A DNA stretch of 64,000 nucleotides, from the NCBI RefSeq assembly GCF_001613205.1, contig NZ_BDBX01000005.1, forward strand, positions 235,382 through 299,381. Reading direction: 5' to 3'. This DNA is from Nocardia sienata NBRC 100364 (GTDB lineage Bacteria; Actinomycetota; Actinomycetes; Mycobacteriales; Mycobacteriaceae). The position numbers were made by a program, and so were the translations under genes. Shown in pieces: positions 29,106 to 37,372 of the stretch. The notes under the pieces are model-generated. The model saw only the letters and a list, made by a program, of their open reading frames with translations. It did no database searches and was not told the DNA's origin. The first letter of the stretch is position 1; every line of letters begins with the position of its first letter.

Positions 29106-29138
29106 AGGCCCCGGGTATCACCGCGATACCCGGGGCCT
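29106..29138 (+). terminator. Strong terminator after the MFS gene
   Basis: A perfect 14-bp stem, AGGCCCCGGGTATC with its complement, encloses the loop ACCGC and is followed by TTCG. It lies 20 bases after the MFS stop. Confidence 0.85.
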
Positions 29139-29210
29139 TTCGCATATTCGGAACGCCGGCGCCGGATTCCCACCGGCACTGCGGTTCTCCGCCGGCCGAA
29201 CAGCCCGACG

Positions 29211-29236
29211 ATAATCTACGACCAGGCGTAGTATCG
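29211..29236. promoter_or_regulatory. Dyad overlapping a -10 element upstream of the copper-handling operon
   Basis: CTACG-ACCAGG-CGTAG (29216-29231) is flanked by ATA and TAT. TAGTAT at 29230-29235 fits a -10 element five bases before GTG 29241, suggesting a leaderless transcript. A repressor on the dyad would block it. The shape recalls BlaI/CopY-type operators, but the identity of the regulator is a guess. Confidence 0.4.
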
Positions 29237-29240
29237 ACGC

Positions 29241-29768
29241 GTGCCAGCCTCCGGACCCACTCCCGCGCACCTGCGCGGCGCGTTCGTGGGCGCCGCGTCG
29301 GGGACGGTGAGTGTCGCCGCCCACGCGGCCGGTGGCGGTGTTGTCACGCTCGGATTTTCGGCGACCGCCCTGCTGCTCGCCGGGTGCGCGCTCGCCGGGG
29401 CGCTGGCGTTCTCACTGCGCCCGGGACACGGGCCGGTGCCGTTGATGGCGCTGCTGGCTCTGGGCCAGACGGCCGGGCACAGCGCGCTCGCCACGGCACC
29501 GGAGCACCAGCACGCCGCGGCGCCGAGCGCCCCGATGCTGGCGGCGCATCTGCTGGCGATCCCAGTGGGCGCCATACTCATTCACACCGCGGAACGCGCC
29601 CTGCGCCACGCGGTTTCGCGGTTGAGGAAAGCGCTACGCGAACACACCTTCCGCGGTTTCTCGTTCCCGCACGCGGTGGCTGTCGCGGAGTCGGATCACC
29701 GGGCGGCCCGGCGCCCACTCCTGTCCTCGGGACCCGGGACCCGCGGGCCGCCACTGCTGCCCGGCTAG
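29241..29768 (+). CDS. Histidine-rich membrane protein of the copper-handling group
   Basis: The 175-residue protein has about four hydrophobic segments. A His-containing loop (APEHQHAAAPSAP) and further His in or near the membrane (GHSAL, LLAAHLL, LIHTAERALRHA) could bind metal. The C-terminus is basic and cytosolic. It starts with GTG 29241 directly after the candidate -10. It precedes a PCu(A)C chaperone and a DyP peroxidase, so a role in copper supply is inferred from context only. I do not recognise a named family. Confidence 0.65.
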   Translation: MPASGPTPAHLRGAFVGAASGTVSVAAHAAGGGVVTLGFSATALLLAGCALAGALAFSLRPGHGPVPLMALLALGQTAGHSALATAPEHQHAAAPSAPMLAAHLLAIPVGAILIHTAERALRHAVSRLRKALREHTFRGFSFPHAVAVAESDHRAARRPLLSSGPGTRGPPLLPG

Positions 29769-29969
29769 TTCTCGTCATCCACAACACACCGGCCCGTATC
29801 GGCAGACCGGTGCGCGGACACCCACGCGTCGACAGGTCCGTCCCACTGCCTCGCACCGGTTGCGTCCCATCGCGCCAGGCACCGGATATCGCCGGTGTGC
29901 GCCGACCACCACCAGCGGCACCGGACTGCGGCCGCGTCGGCACATCCCATCCTCGATCGGAGTAGACCC

Positions 29970-30527
29970 ATGCCATTTCATCCTCCGGCGTCCCGTGCGG
30001 ACGCCGTCTCCTTCCGCGTCCTGCGCGCGCTCACCGCCGCCACCGCAGCTCCACTACTGCTCCTCGGCTGTTCGTCCGCAAGCGACGATCCGACCACCGC
30101 CGCCGAGTCGGTGACGATCACCGATCAGTGGGCCAAAGCCGCCGGCAGCGGCATGTCGGCCGCATTCGGCGAACTGCACAATGCCGGCGACCGAGAGGTC
30201 ACCGTGGTCGCGGCGAGCAGCCCGGTCTCCGCCACCGTCGAATTGCACGAGGTCGCCACCGACAGCGGCGGAACTCCGTTCATGCGACCCAAGGCAGGCG
30301 GCTTCGTCATCCCGGCGCGCGGGGAACTGAGCCTGGTACCGGGCGGGGAGCACATCATGTTCATCGGCCTGCACGGTGCGCTGCGCACCGGAACCGATGC
30401 GCCGGTCACACTGACCTTCTCGGACGGATCCACCACCACGTTCACCGCGCAGGTGCGTGACTTCTCCGGTAACCAGGAGGACTACCGGCCCGACGGCGGG
30501 GCCCAACCGCCCGCGCACAGTGACTGA
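29970..30527 (+). CDS. PCu(A)C-type periplasmic copper chaperone lipoprotein
   Basis: This 185-residue lipoprotein begins at ATG 29970; the upstream in-frame region is not signal-like. The lipobox is LLLGC. The mature domain is a cupredoxin-like PCu(A)C fold with the metal-binding pattern H-x(n)-M then HxM: VELHEVATDSGGTPFMRPK followed by GGEHIMFIGL. Such proteins carry Cu(I) outside the membrane and pass it to cytochrome oxidase or, in Streptomyces lividans, to the Sco/DtpA pathway. Its end overlaps the DyP peroxidase start by eight bases. Confidence 0.92.
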   Translation: MPFHPPASRADAVSFRVLRALTAATAAPLLLLGCSSASDDPTTAAESVTITDQWAKAAGSGMSAAFGELHNAGDREVTVVAASSPVSATVELHEVATDSGGTPFMRPKAGGFVIPARGELSLVPGGEHIMFIGLHGALRTGTDAPVTLTFSDGSTTTFTAQVRDFSGNQEDYRPDGGAQPPAHSD

Positions 30528-31710
30528 ACACGCCCGCCCCGGGGTGGCCCGGCGTCGCTTTCTCGGCGGCAGCGCCGCCGGTGCGGTGGGGTTCGGGATG
30601 GGCGCGGCGGTATTCGCCGAGGCGCGCGAGTCCGGCGCCGGAGCTGCGGCGACCGAACCGTTCCACGGCATCCACCAGGCCGGGATCGCGACGCCACCCC
30701 AGACCCGGGGCGCATTCGTGGCCATGGACCTGCGCCCCGGGACCGCGCGCGAGGATATCGTGGGGGCCCTGCGGATCTGGACCGGCGACGCCGCTCGCCT
30801 CACCCAGGGCCGGCCCGCCCTGGCCGATACCGAACCGGAACTGGCGGCGCGTCCGGCCCGGCTCACTGTCACGATCGGTCTGGGCGCCACGGTGTTCGAA
30901 CGCTATGGGCTCGACGCGCGGCGCCCGCCCTGGCTGGCGCCGTTACCGCCGTTCCCCATCGACCGGCTCGACCCCGCCTACTGCGGCGGGGACCTGCTGT
31001 TGCAGGTGTGCGCCGAGGAATCGACGACGGTATCGCACGCGGTGCGGGTGTTGTGCCGGAGCGTACGCTCACTGATGTCGGTGCGTTGGGTGCAACGCGG
31101 CTTCCGGGACGGGCCACCGGGCACCACACCCCGGAATCTGATGGGGCAACTCGACGGCACCGCCAATATCGCGGCCGGTCCCGATTTCGACAGGCTGGTC
31201 TGGGACGACGGGTCCGCCCAACCCTGGCTGGCCGGGGGCACATCGCTGGTGTTGCGCCGGATAGCGATGGCACTGGACACCTGGGACGAAATCGATCCCC
31301 GCGCCCGGGAGTTCACCGTCGGCCGCACTCTGGGCACCGGCGCACCGCTGACCGGCACGGACGAATTCGACGAACCGGATTTCACCGCGGTGGACGCGAA
31401 CGGGATCACGGTGATTCCACCGTCGTCGCATATCGCGCGCGCCCATCACCGGCACGACGGTGAACGGTTCTTCCGGCGCGCCTACAACTACGACGACGCC
31501 CCGGAACCGGGTGCGATCTCGAACTCGGGCCTGCTCTTCGCCGCCTACCAGCGCGATGTGCTGACCCAGTTCCTGCCGGTCCAGCAGCGGCTGGCCGAAT
31601 TCGACGCACTGAACGTCTGGACGACTCCGATCGGCTCGGCGGTCTTCGCCGTGCCGCCCGGAGCTCGCGGCGCCGACGAGTACATCGGCCAGACTCTGTT
31701 CGAATCGTAA
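30520..31710 (+). CDS. Tat-exported DyP-type peroxidase (EfeB/DtpA-like)
   Basis: I set the start at GTG 30520, giving MTEHARPGVARRRFLGG, a Tat signal with RRRFLG. It overlaps the chaperone stop. GTG 30457 would add 21 residues. The 396-residue haem peroxidase has the DyP signature GQLDGT (GxxDG). A C-terminal HIARAHHRHDGERFFRRAYNYDD provides His/Arg near the haem. Streptomyces lividans DtpA is a comparable secreted DyP linked to extracellular copper chaperones. Iron transporter partners of EfeB (EfeU/EfeO) are absent here, so a copper-linked role is favoured. The terminator at 31715-31751 follows. Confidence 0.9.
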   Translation: MTEHARPGVARRRFLGGSAAGAVGFGMGAAVFAEARESGAGAAATEPFHGIHQAGIATPPQTRGAFVAMDLRPGTAREDIVGALRIWTGDAARLTQGRPALADTEPELAARPARLTVTIGLGATVFERYGLDARRPPWLAPLPPFPIDRLDPAYCGGDLLLQVCAEESTTVSHAVRVLCRSVRSLMSVRWVQRGFRDGPPGTTPRNLMGQLDGTANIAAGPDFDRLVWDDGSAQPWLAGGTSLVLRRIAMALDTWDEIDPRAREFTVGRTLGTGAPLTGTDEFDEPDFTAVDANGITVIPPSSHIARAHHRHDGERFFRRAYNYDDAPEPGAISNSGLLFAAYQRDVLTQFLPVQQRLAEFDALNVWTTPIGSAVFAVPPGARGADEYIGQTLFES

Positions 31711-31714
31711 CCAC

Positions 31715-31751
31715 GCGGCCGATGCCGGTGCATGTCACCGGCATCGGCCGC
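31715..31751. terminator. Bidirectional hairpin terminator
   Basis: A perfect 16-bp stem (GCGGCCGATGCCGGTG, loop CATGT, complement) sits between the convergent DyP peroxidase and membrane-protein genes. Confidence 0.85.
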
Positions 31752-31756
31752 CCGGA

Positions 31757-32116
31757 TCAGGTCCAGAGCACCGCGATCAGCACATTCACGATCGCCAGGC
31801 CGCCCGCCGCGTCCGGCATCCACGCGGGGTCCTTACCGCGTTTGGCGTCGGCCCGGCCCATTTCGGCGAAGGCGGCCACCAGCACGGAGATCACGAGCTT
31901 CACCCCGATCTTCACCATGTTCAGGTCTTTGTCCAAGGAGGTCAGCGACTCCGCCAAGCCGACCAGCACGATCCCGGTGATGAGCTGTGCCCGGGCGCCC
32001 CAGACCATCACCTCGTTCACGGTGGGCCGACCGGCGGCATATCCGCCGACCACCGCTGCCATACCGAGCAGATGGGTGACGACCACTACGTTGTAGACGA
32101 TTTCAGACACGTTCAC
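31757..32116 (-). CDS. Four-helix membrane protein of unknown function
   Basis: I place the start at GTG 32116, with AGGA nine bases upstream, giving 119 residues. The longer upstream frame is Arg/Pro-rich and unlikely. The chain has four hydrophobic segments: IVYNVVVVTHLLGMAAVVGGY, VWGARAQLITGIVLVGLAE, MVKIGVKLVISVLVAAFAEM and AAGGLAIVNVLIAVLWT. Similar small membrane proteins are common in Nocardia and Mycobacterium, but no activity is known to me. It is convergent with the DyP gene and transcribed alone. Confidence 0.7.
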   Translation of the reverse strand: MNVSEIVYNVVVVTHLLGMAAVVGGYAAGRPTVNEVMVWGARAQLITGIVLVGLAESLTSLDKDLNMVKIGVKLVISVLVAAFAEMGRADAKRGKDPAWMPDAAGGLAIVNVLIAVLWT

Positions 32117-32529
32117 GTTGCATGATCCTGCCAAATACTGTGTCAGTGGGGCATTCGGGCACCGCTGCAGTTGGTGGGTCCCTCGCGGAGAACCCACTCG
32201 GGAGTCACCATGCCTGAGGACATCGTCCAGCCGGTCGTGGTGCCGTCGACTCGGCGGGCGGGCCTTGCCGATGAAAGGGGCGCACAGCGGTGGTGGCGCC
32301 ACCGATTCCCTTACTCGAGCCGCACGGACTTCGGCGTGGGGTCCATATCGGGAGGGGAAACCGACCACTACGCCCACGCACTACACCGGCAACGAGCCCT
32401 GCCCATCCGATGGCGTGGGTCGACATCGACCACAGGAATCCGCCTGCGGAAACCGACTGGACTGCCTCCGCGCCTGTGGGGTTGGCTGCCGAGACGAAAG
32501 CGGTGGGATCCCCTTACATGACGCCGAAT
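32117..32529. other. Gene-free stretch upstream of the small membrane protein
   Basis: Several frames are open here but all look like non-coding shadows (basic, Pro-rich, no motifs). Base composition is slightly less GC-rich than the flanks. It may be a decayed gene or a long leader; I see no hairpin or RNA family. Confidence 0.4.
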
Positions 32530-33381
32530 TCAATTGTTCGCGACAAAGTCGGCGACGAGTCGGTTGAATTCCTCGGCGTGCTCGATCATCGCCCAGTGGC
32601 CGCAGCGGTTGAGCAGAACCGCCCGGCTGTTCGGGATGTGCGCGAGCAGGTGGAGGGTGTTCTCGTAGGACACCACCCGGTCGTCCTTGCCGTGGATGAG
32701 CAGCGTGGGGACGGAAATGCCGGACAGCTTCGACCGGTCGACCCATACGGGGATCGGCGCACCCTGAGCGAGGCCGGCCACATAGTTGTGCAGATGCTCA
32801 GGACGTGCCGATGCGGCATCGGCACGGGCCTTGACGAGTTCGGGTGTGGCGAAACGGGCCTTGTCGAAGGTCATCACCTCGACCAGGTCGCGCATATTCG
32901 CGGGAGTGGGATCCCGGTAGGCCGCGATCAGCACTTTGAGACCCTCCGAGGGGCCGTCGCCGGCACCGAACAAGGTCGGCACCTTGCCGATCGGCGGGCC
33001 CATGGTGATCAGGTGGGTTATCCGCTCCGGATGCTGGATCGCCAGCCGTAGCGAAGTGTGGCCGCCCATGGAGTTGCCGACGAAGGCGGCCTTCTCGACA
33101 CCCACTGCATCAAGGAACTGCACCGCCGCTTCGACATGGTCGAGCCGATCGACAGTGACCGCATCGGACTCGCCCCAACCGGGCATATCGACAGCGTAGA
33201 CGTGGAAACGCTCGGCGAGGGCAGGGATATTGCCGGCGAAATTGGACCAGCCGGTCGCCCCCGGACCACTGCCGTGCAGCAGCACGATGGGCCGGGCATC
33301 GGCGGGCCCCGCCTCGTAGTACCGCAGCGTCCAGTCCCGGGTGGTGACCGTGCGTGCCGCCGAGTCCTGTGTGATCGCCAT
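32530..33381 (-). CDS. Meta-cleavage C-C bond hydrolase (alpha/beta hydrolase, MhpC/BphD/HsaD family)
   Basis: The 283-residue hydrolase starts at ATG 33381, overlapping the dioxygenase stop (ATGA). It has the oxyanion loop HGSGPGATGWSNF, the nucleophile elbow GNSMGG, the acid in HGKDDRVV and the base in RCGHWAMIEHAEEFN. These match hydrolases that split the ring-cleavage product of catechols. It should act on the product of the adjacent extradiol dioxygenase, releasing a dienoate and an acid. The next-step hydratase, aldolase and dehydrogenase are not in this window. Confidence 0.92.
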   Translation of the reverse strand: MAITQDSAARTVTTRDWTLRYYEAGPADARPIVLLHGSGPGATGWSNFAGNIPALAERFHVYAVDMPGWGESDAVTVDRLDHVEAAVQFLDAVGVEKAAFVGNSMGGHTSLRLAIQHPERITHLITMGPPIGKVPTLFGAGDGPSEGLKVLIAAYRDPTPANMRDLVEVMTFDKARFATPELVKARADAASARPEHLHNYVAGLAQGAPIPVWVDRSKLSGISVPTLLIHGKDDRVVSYENTLHLLAHIPNSRAVLLNRCGHWAMIEHAEEFNRLVADFVANN

Positions 33382-34322
33382 CAGTGGACCTCCTGGTGCG
33401 GTGCGTTCGTGAAGGGCGCCCGGCCGAGCAGCTCGTGGACGACCTCGGGCGCCCGATGCCCCCAACTGTGCAGGCGGTCGAGGGTCCGCACTTGCCAGGT
33501 CTGGTCGTCGATCAGCAGCCCGCCCCAGCCGTATTCCACCGAGAAGCCGCTCGGCGTACGGACGTAGAAGCTGAACATGTTGTCGTTCGGGTGCATGCCC
33601 AGCGTCATCTCGAACGGCTGTTCGGCGTCGAGGCAACGGTCGTAGGCCATGCCGACATCGCGGATATCGGTGACCTCGATCATGAAGTGATGGGTCCGCT
33701 TCGGGTGCGGCATCTCCCCGAAGGCCACTGAGTGATGGCGCGGGTTGCAGCGCAGGAATATCAAATCGGCGTAGGTCCCCGGCGCCAGCTCCTCGACGAT
33801 GACATCGCTGACGCGGAATCCCAGCACATCTTCGTAGAACGCCAGGTACTCGTCCCGGCCGACTCCCCGCGCGAGAAGTACCTGATGGCCCGCACCACCC
33901 TCACCGGTAACGAACCTTCCGAGCAGAGCCTCGGAACGGAACGGAGTCGCGGCATCGGCGAAGCCGGTCACCAACTCGATGCGGTTGCCCATCGGATCGG
34001 TCGTCAGCACTATCCGGTCGACGTGCCGGGCGGCAGCAAGAGCGGCATCGCCCTCGGTGGCCTCGGCGCCGGCTGCCCGGAGGCGCTCGACGAGCGCGTC
34101 GAGCGCCTCCGACGAGGAGACCTGGTAACCCGACGCGATCAGGTCGTCGGCCGGACCTCGGTCGATGCGCCATCGGAAGGCCTTCTCGTCGGTGCGCAGC
34201 GCGAGCGAGTCGGCATCCTCATGCGCGAGCTGCATGCCGAGCAGATCGCAGGCGAAGCGACGCCACGCAACCAGATCGCTGGCCTCATAGACGACATAGG
34301 CGAGTTCTTTCACTCCGGTCAT
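33381..34322 (-). CDS. Type I extradiol (catechol 2,3-) dioxygenase, VOC family
   Basis: ATG 34322 is preceded by CAGGAG at a good distance and overlaps the hydroxylase stop, giving 313 residues. The protein has two VOC halves. The Fe(II) ligands of type I extradiol dioxygenases are visible in the C-terminal half: GAGHQVLL (His), RTHHFMIEV (His) and FSVEYGW (Glu). It should cleave a catechol-type ring next to the hydroxyl pair. Its partners are the hydroxylase before it and the hydrolase after it. Confidence 0.92.
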   Translation of the reverse strand: MTGVKELAYVVYEASDLVAWRRFACDLLGMQLAHEDADSLALRTDEKAFRWRIDRGPADDLIASGYQVSSSEALDALVERLRAAGAEATEGDAALAAARHVDRIVLTTDPMGNRIELVTGFADAATPFRSEALLGRFVTGEGGAGHQVLLARGVGRDEYLAFYEDVLGFRVSDVIVEELAPGTYADLIFLRCNPRHHSVAFGEMPHPKRTHHFMIEVTDIRDVGMAYDRCLDAEQPFEMTLGMHPNDNMFSFYVRTPSGFSVEYGWGGLLIDDQTWQVRTLDRLHSWGHRAPEVVHELLGRAPFTNAPHQEVH

Positions 34323-35896
34323 AGTGGAGTCTCCTGACATAACGGTGGTTCAGAGGGCGGGAGCGGCAAGACCGTGCAGTCATCGGTCGCGACGAACCGA
34401 TCGGGGCGAACCGCGACGGCACGGACGCCGTACCGCCGCAGCCACGGGCGCAGGATGTCGTCGAGATCGACGAGATCATCCTCGCCACGCGTGTGGGCAT
34501 TCCGGGGGCGGACGGCCACGTAGCGGGCACAGAGTGCGTCCCACTCGGCCTTCTCGTCCGGTGTCAGGAGGGCAGCCGGGTCGATATCGTCACCGAGCAG
34601 TACGAAGCCGTCGCCGAGCAAGTCGTCGAGCCGGGCGATCCGGCCGACGGTGTCTCCGACGATCGGTTGCGGCACCATCCGGCCGACAATGCTGGCATCG
34701 CCGGTCTCGCCGCGGATCCACCCGGCAGCAAGGGTGGGCGGCGCGATGAGGGGCGGCTCATACGGCGTGACGAGGTTCTCGGGGACAGCGTTCATCGCCT
34801 CCACCTCCTCGGCAGTGGCCTCCTGCCTGATGACACGACCCAATCCGACGGCGAGATCGGTGTAGAACGCAGCATTGGGACGGCGCTCGGCCTCATAGGT
34901 ATCCAGCCATGCCTCCGGCAGCGCGCCGCGAAGTACTCTGCCGAGCTTCCAGCCGAGGTTGTGGGCGTCGCGCATACCGGTCTGCATGCCCGCGCCGGCC
35001 CATGGTGGCATCAGGTGGGCGGCATCGCCGGCGAGGAAGACCCGACCGTTGCGCCAGGTATCCGCCATCCGGACATGGTGGCGGTAGAAGGCGTACCGAT
35101 GGATGTCGACGTCTTCGCCGGTTACCCCGATCGCCTCGAGCAGTGGCCAGACCTGGGCGTCGGTCGGGAAGTCGGCCTCGGTCTCGCCATGCGTCAGGGG
35201 CATCTCCCAGCGGTGATGTCCTCCCGACAGCGCGATATCGACGACCGGACGCAAGCGGTCGGTCCAGAAGGTCAGAACGTCGCGATCAGGCCACCAGCGT
35301 CGCACCGAACAGTCGATGACGATCCACAGCGTGTCGGCGGTGTCCCCTTCCAGGGTCGCGCCGATCCAGTCGCGAGTCCGTGAGGAGCCACCGTCGGCCC
35401 CGATCGCGTATCGGGTGCGGAACGTGCGGGCTTGCCCGGTGGCGACATCGGTGGTCGCGATCGTCACCCCGGTCTCGTCCTGATCGACGCCGGTCACCTC
35501 GGCGCCGTAATGGACGGTCAGCCGATCGGCGTACTCCTCGGTGGCCGCGCGCAGCTCGGCTTCCATCGTCGGCTGGTAGATGTTGTAGAACCGGGGCCGG
35601 CCGCCGAGAGCACTGGGCGGATGCTCGACTCGCATCACTTCCCGGCCATCGTAGGTGACCCACCGCAGCATCCGCTGGGGATCGATGACCTTGCCGATCC
35701 GCTCATCGATGCCGAGGCTCTGGAAAATCCGCATCGTCCAGTCGTTGATCGTGACGGCGCGGGCCCGAGGATAGATATCGCGGTCTCGCTCGAAGGCGAC
35801 CACCGAGACGCCCTGCCGGGCGAGGGTGAGGGCGCCTATCACTGCGGACGGGCCGTATCCGACGATCGCGACGTCGGCGTCGAAATCCTTGCTCAT
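34319..35896 (-). CDS. FAD-dependent aromatic hydroxylase (MhpA/PHBH-like)
   Basis: The 525-residue monooxygenase starts at ATG 35896, after GGGAG. It has the FAD motif VAIVGYGPSAVIGALTLARQG, the DG motif GADGGSSRTRDW and GRVFLAGDAAHLMPPWAGAGMQTGMRDAHNLGWKL. This belongs to the class A flavin hydroxylases that convert a phenol to a catechol using NAD(P)H and O2. With the following dioxygenase and hydrolase it resembles the hydroxyphenylpropionate (Hpp/Ohp/Mhp) pathways of Rhodococcus. The true substrate is not known. A C-terminal thioredoxin-like region is present. Confidence 0.9.
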   Translation of the reverse strand: MSKDFDADVAIVGYGPSAVIGALTLARQGVSVVAFERDRDIYPRARAVTINDWTMRIFQSLGIDERIGKVIDPQRMLRWVTYDGREVMRVEHPPSALGGRPRFYNIYQPTMEAELRAATEEYADRLTVHYGAEVTGVDQDETGVTIATTDVATGQARTFRTRYAIGADGGSSRTRDWIGATLEGDTADTLWIVIDCSVRRWWPDRDVLTFWTDRLRPVVDIALSGGHHRWEMPLTHGETEADFPTDAQVWPLLEAIGVTGEDVDIHRYAFYRHHVRMADTWRNGRVFLAGDAAHLMPPWAGAGMQTGMRDAHNLGWKLGRVLRGALPEAWLDTYEAERRPNAAFYTDLAVGLGRVIRQEATAEEVEAMNAVPENLVTPYEPPLIAPPTLAAGWIRGETGDASIVGRMVPQPIVGDTVGRIARLDDLLGDGFVLLGDDIDPAALLTPDEKAEWDALCARYVAVRPRNAHTRGEDDLVDLDDILRPWLRRYGVRAVAVRPDRFVATDDCTVLPLPPSEPPLCQETPL

Positions 35897-35911
35897 GAGA
35901 CTCCCGGTTCC

Positions 35912-35938
35912 ACGATCGCTCACTTTTGTACCGATCGT
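35912..35938. promoter_or_regulatory. Inverted repeat upstream of the aromatic operon (candidate operator)
   Basis: ACGATCG and CGATCGT form a perfect 7-bp inverted repeat separated by 13 bases, 16 bases upstream of the hydroxylase start. It lies in the region shared with the divergent TetR gene, which is its likely ligand. Confidence 0.5.
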
Positions 35939-36080
35939 TCCATTCTTTGCCCCAGAGTCACATGTGCCGCCCGACACAGCCAGCGGATTCCGCACTGCAG
36001 AACCGAGAGGTCCCCACGCGCCGGAACGGACCCCGGATAGCACCCTGGGCGTGCTCGGGCCCCTACCTAGGCTGTCCCGT

Positions 36081-36746
36081 ATGGAAGCCACTCACCCCAG
36101 CGCTTGGACCAACGGGTCGGCAGGCAATAGGCGCGGGCGCCGATCACGTGCGGAGATCCTCGATGCCGCCGCACGGATGATGGCCGAACGCGGATATGCC
36201 GCCACCTCCATCTCGGCTCTGAGCGCCGAGACCGGGCTACCCAAGAGCGCTATCTACCACCACTTCCATTCCAAGAGCGGCCTGCTGTCGGCGGTGATGG
36301 CGCACGGCGCCTACGACTTCTTCCAGGCAATGGCACGAACGCAAGCGGAGCCGCTGAAGGGCGGCACAGCCGGGGAGCGAATGCGCTGGTTTCTCCAGCG
36401 CACCGAGGAGGTGTTCCTGGACCAGGCCGATTTCCTGCGGCTGCACCTGATGCTGCTCATGAGCGGGGAGACGGCCCGGGCAGAGGTCGGTTCCGTGATC
36501 GAGCAAGTCCGCCGAGACGGGCGTCGACATATGAACCGCATGATCGCCCAGGCATTCGCGGCCGAAGGGCCCGAAATCGCACAGCTGGTCGCCGACGAAC
36601 TCGATTATTTCGGAATCGCCGGCTTCGACGGCGCCTTCATCGCCTGGCAGGCCGACCGCTCACGCGGCCTCGGCGCCCAGCTCGTACGCCTCGCCGACTC
36701 GCTTGCCGCATTGGGCGAGCAGATCGCCGCCGGCCGACGCAGCTGA
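36081..36746 (+). CDS. TetR family regulator of the aromatic cassette
   Basis: The 221-residue product starts at ATG 36081. The N-terminal HTH reads RAEILDAAARMMAERGYAATSISALSAETGLPKSAIYHHFHSKSGLL. The C-terminal domain is all-helical, as usual for TetR. It is divergent from the hydroxylase-dioxygenase-hydrolase operon with 184 bases between them, so it most likely represses that operon and responds to an aromatic pathway compound. An in-frame extension upstream lacks similarity. Confidence 0.9.
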   Translation: MEATHPSAWTNGSAGNRRGRRSRAEILDAAARMMAERGYAATSISALSAETGLPKSAIYHHFHSKSGLLSAVMAHGAYDFFQAMARTQAEPLKGGTAGERMRWFLQRTEEVFLDQADFLRLHLMLLMSGETARAEVGSVIEQVRRDGRRHMNRMIAQAFAAEGPEIAQLVADELDYFGIAGFDGAFIAWQADRSRGLGAQLVRLADSLAALGEQIAAGRRS

Positions 36747-36814
36747 GGCGCCGCCATACCGGCCGGGGGCCGGATTCCGGTGTGGAGCACGGTTCCGCGC
36801 GGCCGGCGCCCCGA

Positions 36815-37123
36815 TCACTCCCCCACTTTCCCCTGATCGGTCTGCCGCCACTCGCCCGTCCCGTCCGGATTGCGGTGGTATTCCCAAGCCGAGTAGTCGC
36901 CGTCGTTCTCCACCACGCTCAGCCGGTCGGCGTAGCCGTCGAGGTCGGTATCGGTCCAGACACTCATCGAATCGGGACCGGTGGTGACGAAGGTGTCGAG
37001 TATGCCGTCGACGACGAGGTCCTGGGTGGGTGGTTCCATTTCCACCGGACCCAGGCCGTCCATAGACGAGGACGCTTCGAAACTCGGCATACCGATGCCG
37101 GGGAACTCTCCTGATGTAGGCAT
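36815..37123 (-). CDS. DUF6802-like small protein with Asp-rich repeats
   Basis: This 102-residue protein begins at ATG 37123 after AGGAG. It contains DTDLDGYADRL and a later ENDGDYSAWEYHRNPDGTGEW. Such Asp/Gly-rich DxDxDG-like loops recall EF-hand-type or VCBS-like calcium loops and the DUF6802 proteins of actinobacteria. No signal peptide is visible. It is divergent from the CHAT gene; whether it belongs to that system is unknown. Confidence 0.65.
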   Translation of the reverse strand: MPTSGEFPGIGMPSFEASSSMDGLGPVEMEPPTQDLVVDGILDTFVTTGPDSMSVWTDTDLDGYADRLSVVENDGDYSAWEYHRNPDGTGEWRQTDQGKVGE

Positions 37124-37359
37124 GGATTCTCCTGAGCTCCACTGGTTGACCGCGGGATATTCCGGTCCATCTTTCCATCCCCGACGGTACAGCGCAGCAC
37201 CGTTCCCGGGCAGGAAAGGTGCCGCTGGTGGCTATGGGGCACAAAGGGGTTCGCGCAGGCGGCCGACGACGTCCATCCGAGGAATCATCGAACGCCACCT
37301 TCACCGACATTCGACCGTTCCTGATCGCACTGGCGGAGGGCAGCTTCCAACTTCTTTGC

Positions 37360-37372
37360 CATACTTCCTGTA
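37360..37372 (+). promoter_or_regulatory. Candidate -10 element for a leaderless CHAT gene transcript
   Basis: CATACT at 37360-37365 is followed by six bases and ATG 37372, with no Shine-Dalgarno sequence. The geometry fits a leaderless start. The first base is a C rather than T, so this is tentative. Confidence 0.3.

Noticed and set aside
27527..29179. 550-codon open frame antisense to the MFS gene
   Set aside because: The plus-strand product is a clear transporter; the antisense one has composition only.
32118..33051. Plus-strand frames antisense to the C-C hydrolase
   Set aside because: They overlap the certain hydrolase and its catalytic motifs, and show no domain.
37124..37371. In-frame extension of the CHAT protein to GTG 37219
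   Set aside because: Possible, but it is not hydrophobic or conserved-looking, and ATG 37372 has leaderless geometry; I left it as an alternative.
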